In this document: piece after piece, positions 42,606 through 47,911 of the stretch
How positions within the stretch are numbered: position 1 is the stretch's first letter
Layout: every line of letters starts with the position of its first letter
Origin: an uncultured Prevotellaceae bacterium
Lineage (GTDB): Bacteria > Bacteroidota > Bacteroidia > Bacteroidales > Bacteroidaceae
Length of the DNA: 47,911 nucleotides
Direction of reading: 5' to 3'
Assembly: GCA_900320045.1 (NCBI GenBank)
Contig: ONQT01000022.1
Span: 1 to 47,911, forward strand
Notes under the pieces: model-generated
What the model was told of the DNA's origin: nothing
The model's database searches: none
The model's input: the letters and a program-made list of their open reading frames with translations, nothing else
Program-made: the position numbers and the translations under genes

Positions 42606-44312
42606 TTATTTCAGTTTCAGGAACTTGTTGAGCGCGTTGACGATTTTGGTCTCTGAGTCTTTCGTGTAGAATTCGCGGTGCAGGAACACGTCGGTGTGTG
42701 TGGCTAATCCGTCAACAACCTTTACTAACATGTTGGAATTCTTCGAGATAGCCTCGTCGCTGATGCCGCCACCCGTCCAGGGGTCGTTGTAGGCATAGAC
42801 AAAGATGATGGGTTGTGTGTTCTCCGTCTCCGCCCACTTACGGAAGTCTTTCATCAGGTAGCCGCCATCCTGCTTGTAGATGCCTGCCTTTCCACACTGT
42901 TCGTATAGGGCCTGGGTGGTGAACATGTAGTTGACTTTCAAACAGTCGTCAGCTTTCAGATAACCTGTGGTATTTACTATAGAGTAGTCGTTGTCGGCAG
43001 ATCCCAGCTCCGTGAAGGACTGGATGTTGTAGGGAGCTTTGGGCGACTCGCGACGGAATCGCAGGAAGTCCCACTGCTCTTCTTCTTTGGTGAGGCCGCG
43101 TCTCATGGCTTGGGAAGTCTTCTTCTTCTGCTGGTCGGCGAGGTATTTGTCCAGCGCCTTGCTGTCCATGACGATGAACTGCATGAAGAAGATCCACTGG
43201 TCTTCCGTTGCCGTGCCTTTCTCTAGGGGCTCCAAGTCGGGAACAATATCGGCCCACGTGTAGAATTGTACATACGAGAACTTGGAGAACAATGCGTTAT
43301 AATAGTTATAGAGGGTGAACGCCGTCACGTCTTTGGTCTGGTCGCCTGTGCTCATCGGACTCTTGGCGTTGTACTGCTCAAGAATCTTTTGATATGAAAC
43401 AGGGTCAGCCTGATAGACGGCCTTGTTGGCTGCTGCGCGAATCTTCGCGTTGGTGCATATCAGCTGGGGAATCTTTCTCAAGCGCTCGTAGGCGATGGCT
43501 TCTTTCGAGCCGGCTTCGTAGCCGTAGCCGCACACGTCTTTCAGGTAGGTACCCGGTGTGATGTCGTTACAGCTGTGGGTGCCGTCAGTGTAGTCGGTGC
43601 CGGTCAGGAAGGGTGCGCAGAAGGGGACATACACGTTGAAGTCAGTCCATTTGTAGTAGTCGCTCCAATAGGCCTGCAGGGCTGTGGTGATACCGTCCTT
43701 GCTGGTACCTGTGCTGGCCCACTTGCCGGTCTTGAAGAGGTATTTCTTCAGGGTGCTGACAATGTTGTGAATGTCGCACGCCTGCTGATAGGAGTTCAGG
43801 TAGGTCATGTCGACGTTGTCGAAGGGCTCGGGCAGCGACTGTCCGAAGTAACGGTGCTCAATGCTCAGCTGGTTGGCGTCCAGCTGGGTTGCCAGGTCGG
43901 TGTCGTAGTACTCCATGTTATAGCCGTGAGTCAGCACGACGACATTCTTCTCTGCGCCTTTGTACCTGAGCCGACAGGCTTGGAGATAGGTGCCCAGCTC
44001 GGGGTTGTTGTGGTCGATGGGCTGTTCGAAGCTGAACGTGTAGCTGGGTACGTACGCGGTTTCGCCGGCTCTGCGGTTAGCCTCCAGGCTTTCAGTCTCT
44101 CCGGCTCCGCTGTAGTCGTCGGTATTCTCTTCGTCGACGAGTCTGACATTGGTGACTCCAGGAATGTCCGACAGGGCTTTAATCACTTCGTCGGTTTCAG
44201 GAATGCCCGCAGGTACTGGCTGAGGAATGGCATCCATGTTGTTGTCCTCTGTACAGCCGACAAGCATCATCGTGGCCAGTGCGGCCAGCATGTAATATCT
44301 GATTTGTTTCAT
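42606..44312 (-). CDS. S37 (PS-10) family peptidase lipoprotein
   Basis: The 568-residue protein has a lipoprotein signal (MKQIRYYMLAALATMMLVGC). The alpha/beta-hydrolase core resembles the S37 prolyl tripeptidyl-type peptidases: FSFEQPIDHNNPELGTYLQ, VVVLTHGYNMEYY, QLSIEHRYFGQSLPEP, nucleophile region WASTGTSKDGITT (Ser near residue 203), and late Asp/His in FVYAYNDPWTGG and VDGLATHTDVFLHREF. It is expected at the outer membrane or cell surface, trimming peptides. Last gene of a four-gene minus-strand operon. Confidence 0.88.
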   Translation of the reverse strand: MKQIRYYMLAALATMMLVGCTEDNNMDAIPQPVPAGIPETDEVIKALSDIPGVTNVRLVDEENTDDYSGAGETESLEANRRAGETAYVPSYTFSFEQPIDHNNPELGTYLQACRLRYKGAEKNVVVLTHGYNMEYYDTDLATQLDANQLSIEHRYFGQSLPEPFDNVDMTYLNSYQQACDIHNIVSTLKKYLFKTGKWASTGTSKDGITTALQAYWSDYYKWTDFNVYVPFCAPFLTGTDYTDGTHSCNDITPGTYLKDVCGYGYEAGSKEAIAYERLRKIPQLICTNAKIRAAANKAVYQADPVSYQKILEQYNAKSPMSTGDQTKDVTAFTLYNYYNALFSKFSYVQFYTWADIVPDLEPLEKGTATEDQWIFFMQFIVMDSKALDKYLADQQKKKTSQAMRRGLTKEEEQWDFLRFRRESPKAPYNIQSFTELGSADNDYSIVNTTGYLKADDCLKVNYMFTTQALYEQCGKAGIYKQDGGYLMKDFRKWAETENTQPIIFVYAYNDPWTGGGISDEAISKNSNMLVKVVDGLATHTDVFLHREFYTKDSETKIVNALNKFLKLK

Positions 44313-44343
44313 AGTTCAATACTTTTTATTCTTCAATACTACT

Positions 44344-45891
44344 TTAATTTCCCGTGCGAATGTAGTCCAGAGCACGTTCCAGCTGGGTGTCCCACTTATC
44401 CAGGTTCTTGGCGTCAAGGCTTACCTCGATGTCAGGATCGACACCGTAGCCCTCCAGCACTTTCTTGTTCATGTCATGGATAGCAACCATGGGGAGGTAG
44501 ACGTAAACGGGAGTCTGATGCTTCACGCCGATGTGACCGGTGTAGTTGACGGAGAACTCTTCCTGTCCAGCCAGTGCACAGAGTCCGCCCCACGAGCGCG
44601 TACCAATCAAACGGGCATTGGGCAGCTGCTTGGCGCACAGCGACGTCATTTCAGACATGCTGACCGACCAGCAGTTGATGAGGATGGTGATGGGAACATC
44701 GTCGATGATCTCATGTTCGTCAGCCATCGTCGAAGCCGACTGCGGCATGAAGGGTGAATAGTCGTAGCGGCCGGCGCCACGCTTGAAGCGTGCATAGCCA
44801 TACTGGATGCCGCCTTGGGGAGCCAGGCTGCCCAGCACGTAATTGGAATCGTCGACGATACCGCCGCCGTTGGAGCGCAGGTCGATGACGACGCCCTTCA
44901 GCTTCTTCTGCTTATGCAGACGCTGGATGGCTCCGAACCATGCGTTATAGACGTCTTTTACCCTGGTGGCGACCTCGGTGTCGTGCTTGGAGCCGCTGAA
45001 GAACCTTTCGAAATAGAGGTCATTCAAGTAGGTGGACAGGGAGAAGTCGCTGATGTACAGGTAGGCGATGTTGTCATCGAACAAAGCGTACTTGATGTCG
45101 ATACCGCCCTCGACGAGCGCTGGGTTGATAGGCTCCAGGAACGGAATGTTCAGAAAGCCATACATCGCAACAAGGTTGTTGTACATCTGAATGGATTTAT
45201 CCGAGACATCCTCTATTTCCAGGATTGCCATGTTTTTGATCAAGCTGTTCAGGTAGGCCAGTGTGGTGGCCTCAGTCTCCGTAGGATTCTCCTTGCTCGA
45301 CAGCTCTTGCTGCTTAGCCACTGCCCACTGATAGCCGATACCTGGCGTGTGCATCACATAGTTCAGCTGTGCCCAGGCATACGAGTTGGTCTCTTTCCAG
45401 TCCTTCAACTTATACTTGGTATTGTTGACGTAGGGCTTCAGGTTGGGGGTAAATGACCTGAGTGCGAAGTCCGGACGTGACATGTTGCGAAGCATACTTG
45501 GTAACACACGCACAAAACCGCCAGTCTTATGGTTATAGAACTCAACACTCATGTGGCCGTCGTGCAGCGGGGCAACCATCTCTTCCATCAGTTCTTGCAG
45601 GTCCTCGTCGCTAACCCCGCCTAGCTCGTCGAGCTTCTCGAACTTCGGCAACATCACGTTGTAGTACTCGTCCCAGTCCAGACCGCACTCTTTCTCATAG
45701 TCCCACAGCGAATAGGTGCTGTTCATACCATGCCAGAATACTTTAAACTTCTCGGCATAACTGTCTTTAGCCTTGCTGAAGGCCATATCGTCGTTGTAGG
45801 CGTAGTTCAGCACGACGTCACTGTCCTTGTGGCACGATGTGATACCCAGTGTCAACATCAGTGCTCCTAATATCATGATTCTGTTTTTCAT
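44344..45891 (-). CDS. S41 family C-terminal processing peptidase lipoprotein
   Basis: The 515-residue protein has a lipoprotein signal (MKNRIMILGALMLTLGITSC). An N-terminal helical/PDZ-like region is followed by the S41 core: GVVIDLRSNGGGIVDDSNYV, ITILINCWSVSMSEMTSLCA with the probable catalytic Ser (~residue 410), and GTRSWGGLCALAG. It lies 31 bp upstream of the S37 gene and 18 bp after the barrel gene. The family degrades or processes envelope proteins. Confidence 0.88.
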   Translation of the reverse strand: MKNRIMILGALMLTLGITSCHKDSDVVLNYAYNDDMAFSKAKDSYAEKFKVFWHGMNSTYSLWDYEKECGLDWDEYYNVMLPKFEKLDELGGVSDEDLQELMEEMVAPLHDGHMSVEFYNHKTGGFVRVLPSMLRNMSRPDFALRSFTPNLKPYVNNTKYKLKDWKETNSYAWAQLNYVMHTPGIGYQWAVAKQQELSSKENPTETEATTLAYLNSLIKNMAILEIEDVSDKSIQMYNNLVAMYGFLNIPFLEPINPALVEGGIDIKYALFDDNIAYLYISDFSLSTYLNDLYFERFFSGSKHDTEVATRVKDVYNAWFGAIQRLHKQKKLKGVVIDLRSNGGGIVDDSNYVLGSLAPQGGIQYGYARFKRGAGRYDYSPFMPQSASTMADEHEIIDDVPITILINCWSVSMSEMTSLCAKQLPNARLIGTRSWGGLCALAGQEEFSVNYTGHIGVKHQTPVYVYLPMVAIHDMNKKVLEGYGVDPDIEVSLDAKNLDKWDTQLERALDYIRTGN

Positions 45892-45909
45892 TGTCTTTTC
45901 ACTTTTCCC

Positions 45910-46566
45910 TTAAAATCTGTACCAAATGCCGGCTTGCAAGGCCATCGTTGAGTTGTAGCGATAGTCTTTGACCAGGTCGTTCACCTTCACGGTGCTCACC
46001 GTGCTGTAGTAGTAGCGCAGCTCCACCTGGGCTGCCCAGTGGCTGGCAAAGCGGTACTCCACACCGGCACCGCCCACGAAACCGAAGTCCCAGCGACGGT
46101 CGCGCTCATCCATGAACTCCACCTTCTCACTGAAGTCGTAACTCGTCTCCGTGAGGGCGTTGAAGTCTATACCCTTGCGGTTGCTGTTCAGCCAGTAGCC
46201 TGTGTAGATACCGAGGTTGCAGAAGCCGCGCAGCTTCTCACCGCCGAAGCTGAACGAGCCCATGACGGGCAACTGCAGGTAGTTGTTGACGTACTTGTAG
46301 TCGCAGATCTGCAGGTTCTCGCGCTTCTGGCGGTAGTTCTTCTGTGTCCAGTCCAACTCTACGCGTACTCCGGCCCAGTCGGTGATGTCGTACTGTCCCA
46401 TAATACCCATGGTGACACCCCACCGGTCCTTGTACTGATAGTCGGTCTGATACTGTTTGTCAATAATGAAGTGGTTCATGTCTGCACCACAGTTGACACC
46501 CACGCGCCATTGGGCAAACGCCATCATAGGCAGCATGAGCGCAAGCATTGTTAATGTCCTTTTCAT
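45910..46566 (-). CDS. Outer-membrane beta-barrel protein
   Basis: The 218-residue protein has a signal peptide (MKRTLTMLALMLPMMAFAQ) and about eight to ten amphipathic strands ending in an aromatic residue (MALQAGIWYRF), as expected for BAM-inserted barrels. It has the PorT/OmpW-like layout common in Bacteroidetes. Second gene of the operon, with short gaps on both sides. Confidence 0.8.
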   Translation of the reverse strand: MKRTLTMLALMLPMMAFAQWRVGVNCGADMNHFIIDKQYQTDYQYKDRWGVTMGIMGQYDITDWAGVRVELDWTQKNYRQKRENLQICDYKYVNNYLQLPVMGSFSFGGEKLRGFCNLGIYTGYWLNSNRKGIDFNALTETSYDFSEKVEFMDERDRRWDFGFVGGAGVEYRFASHWAAQVELRYYYSTVSTVKVNDLVKDYRYNSTMALQAGIWYRF

Positions 46567-46619
46567 TTGCTAATCATTTTATTAGTGTCTTTTTATATGG
46601 TTTACTTATGTATTCCTCG

Positions 46620-47657
46620 TCAGAAGGATAACTTGACGCGGAGCATGCCAACGTACTTGGTCTCGTCGTCGGTAGTGATGATGTGCAGCACGGGCTTCAC
46701 GGAGAGATAGTCGGTGAGGTGGAGTTCGCAAACGAACTCCGTGGCAAACTCGTCGATTTCATCAGAGGGGTCTTCTTCGAAATCAACCACGCTGGTAAAG
46801 TCTGAAAAAATACCAAACTCAGCCCGCTTGTAGACGTATCTGGCTCCAATGCCGCAAAAATCGTTGCAGTAAAGTCTTTTGCCGAAAGCATGACTGTAGA
46901 CCAGAATCATGGTGAGGTTGGGCATCAGGGCCTGCTCGGCATAGGCCCACATGGTTGGTGCAGAGTCTGGCCCGCTGTTCAGGCTGCCGCCCAGGTAATA
47001 GTGGCTGTCGCGATGGCGGTATTCCACCTGACCGATGGCAAAGACACCGTCGCTCTGGGGACAGACGCGGAACATGTTATAGCGACCGGTTAAATGATAA
47101 TCGCAGTCGCCGTTATAGAGCGAGGCCTGCAGACAAATGTTCTTGTGGTCGTAGACATAGTGTAGCCCCATGGCGGCAAAGGGAAAGGTGTTGGCGTGCT
47201 CGTTGTAGGAGAGGGTGGGGAAGATGCCGCACGACGAGTTGGTGAAAAGCCCCATGACGTCGCTGCAGAAGTAGTCCTCGTCAACGCGACGGATGCCGGC
47301 AAAGAGCGAATGGCGGTCGTTCATCTGCCAGGTGAAGCCTGCTACCGCGAGTGAAAACGGAACACGCAGGGCATAGACATCGATATTGGAGAATACTTGC
47401 AGATCGTTGACGTCCAGATAGGGTCGCGTCGTCCATGCCGTGATGGTAGACACCTGGAACGACAACGCCTTGGAAAACGGAATGTCGGCTTTGAGCTCCA
47501 GCAGGTTAGCCTGTCGGAACCGTTCAAAGTCCGTCTGCACCTCGCCCGTATAGTCCACTCCGAACGACGGGCGCAACGAGGTGCTGTCAGCTTCTTGAGC
47601 CATCAGACCGATGCTCCCCGCTATCAGGGCAAATAGGATTAGTGCAGTTTTCTCCAC
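46620..47657 (-). CDS. Outer-membrane porin-like beta-barrel protein
   Basis: The 345-residue protein has a signal peptide (MEKTALILFALIAGSIGLMAQ) followed by alternating polar and aromatic strands through to a terminal Phe (YVGMLRVKLSF). The strand spacing resembles carbohydrate porins of the OprB group, but I see no decisive motif, so the class is tentative. The start is GTG 47657, behind an AAAAGG stretch. First gene of the operon driven by promoter P3; it faces away from the right-edge smalltalk copy. Confidence 0.65.
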   Translation of the reverse strand: MEKTALILFALIAGSIGLMAQEADSTSLRPSFGVDYTGEVQTDFERFRQANLLELKADIPFSKALSFQVSTITAWTTRPYLDVNDLQVFSNIDVYALRVPFSLAVAGFTWQMNDRHSLFAGIRRVDEDYFCSDVMGLFTNSSCGIFPTLSYNEHANTFPFAAMGLHYVYDHKNICLQASLYNGDCDYHLTGRYNMFRVCPQSDGVFAIGQVEYRHRDSHYYLGGSLNSGPDSAPTMWAYAEQALMPNLTMILVYSHAFGKRLYCNDFCGIGARYVYKRAEFGIFSDFTSVVDFEEDPSDEIDEFATEFVCELHLTDYLSVKPVLHIITTDDETKYVGMLRVKLSF

Positions 47658-47677
47658 GCCTTTTCTTTTTCAGCCTA

Positions 47678-47709
47678 CAAAGGTACGAATAAGCGAGGAG
47701 AAAACCAAA
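47678..47709 (-). promoter_or_regulatory. Promoter P3 of the barrel-peptidase operon
   Basis: Minus strand TTTG (47709-47706), 20 bp, TACCTTTG (47685-47678). It differs from P2 by one base over 32 bp. It lies directly after the smalltalk terminator, as P1 does at the left edge. Confidence 0.75.
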
Positions 47710-47730
47710 AGAATTTTTGGAAAAAAATTC

Positions 47731-47752
47731 GGGTCTGCCATCCAGCAGACCC
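47731..47752 (-). terminator. Terminator of the right-edge smalltalk gene
   Basis: GGGTCTGC pairs with GCAGACCC around a TGGATG loop and is followed on the minus strand by GAATTTTTTT. Confidence 0.8.
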
Positions 47753-47780
47753 AAACCCATCATCGAAGAAAATCCAATTC

Positions 47781-47808
47781 TTAATTTTTAATTTTTAATC
47801 TTTAATTT
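47781..47808. repeat. Four heptamers TTAATTT
   Basis: TTAATTT, TTAATTT, TTAATCT, TTAATTT directly after the right-edge smalltalk stop codon. Confidence 0.8.
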
Positions 47809-47911
47809 TCAAAATGGCCCGTGGCCCATGCAGCTCGTGGTGGTGATAGCGGTCAGTGCTGCCGACAGTGCTGCGATGACTACACGCACAATGACCTCCC
47901 ACACATTCTTC
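47809..47911 (-). CDS. Smalltalk family small protein, truncated by the window edge
   Basis: The minus strand reads KNVWEVIVRVVIAALSAALT then AITTTSCMGHGPF and stop. It differs from the left-edge copy by one visible residue (V for I) over the shared part. The start is outside the window. Unlike the usual neighbourhood, the next gene on this strand is a porin-like barrel and not an amidase. Confidence 0.8.
   Translation of the reverse strand, partial: KNVWEVIVRVVIAALSAALTAITTTSCMGHGPF

Overview
The window reads as a chromosomal contig from a Bacteroidales bacterium, most likely Prevotella or a close relative. The evidence is the promoter style (-33 TTTG, 19-20 bp gap, -7 TAnnTTTG, no strong Shine-Dalgarno), type IX secretion C-termini on the pectinases, a gliding-motility C-terminal domain, a DUF4924/LysE/rfbD/prfC neighbourhood and many Bacteroidetes-type outer-membrane proteins. 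Both ends stop inside near-identical, inverted copies of a 'smalltalk' small-protein gene with its terminator and a shared promoter, so this is probably a whole contig broken at a repeat.

Layout. 1-1106: smalltalk 3' end, palindromes, REP-like hairpins, then a consensus promoter and a roughly 380-nt, hairpin-rich leader ahead of a CbxX/CfxQ-type AAA+ ATPase (1107-2783). 2843-3865: membrane acyltransferase. 3869-7322 (minus): uvrA and a decayed gliding-motility C-terminal protein. 7426-12866 (plus): LysM/periplasmic-binding protein, outer-membrane barrel, POT peptide transporter, decayed EEP nuclease, class A acid phosphatase. 12945-19306 (minus): pectin block with a GH28-GH105 fusion, a PL1 pectate lyase and an MFS transporter. 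19424-26280 (minus): complete trp operon in the order trpB-E-G-D-C-F-A, preceded by a leader peptide with three Trp codons and a terminator. 26353-28468: thioesterase, decayed DUF6359-like lipoprotein, a candidate small RNA and a ROK glucokinase. 28576-33004 (plus): LysE, DUF4924, rfbD, prfC, Sua5. 33008-34096 (minus): aroB. 34265-39135 (plus): large outer-membrane receptor and a ClC channel. 39187-42320: PL11 rhamnogalacturonan lyase (minus), with an eroded ATPase remnant on its 3' side and a ~60-bp direct promoter repeat beyond each end. 42381-42560: a 59-aa protein with its own promoter and terminator. 42606-47657 (minus): four-gene operon of two outer-membrane barrels and two envelope peptidases (S41, S37).

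Genes acting together: the PL1, GH28-GH105 and PL11 enzymes cover both homogalacturonan and rhamnogalacturonan I backbones, although no SusC/SusD pair is present here. The trp genes form one attenuated operon. The S41/S37 lipoproteins and the two barrels look like an envelope peptide-processing unit.

The most unusual signals are not genes. First, short tandem linkers built on 7-nt (also 9, 14 and 16-nt) units sit between genes throughout and appear inside trpE and trpF in frame. Second, G/C-rich palindromic inserts occur in frame in uvrA and aroB, and possibly trpC. Third, three near-identical 32-bp promoters and two near-identical ~60-bp promoters are scattered through the window. Fourth, there are two candidate non-coding RNAs, at about 678-1060 and 27360-27445.
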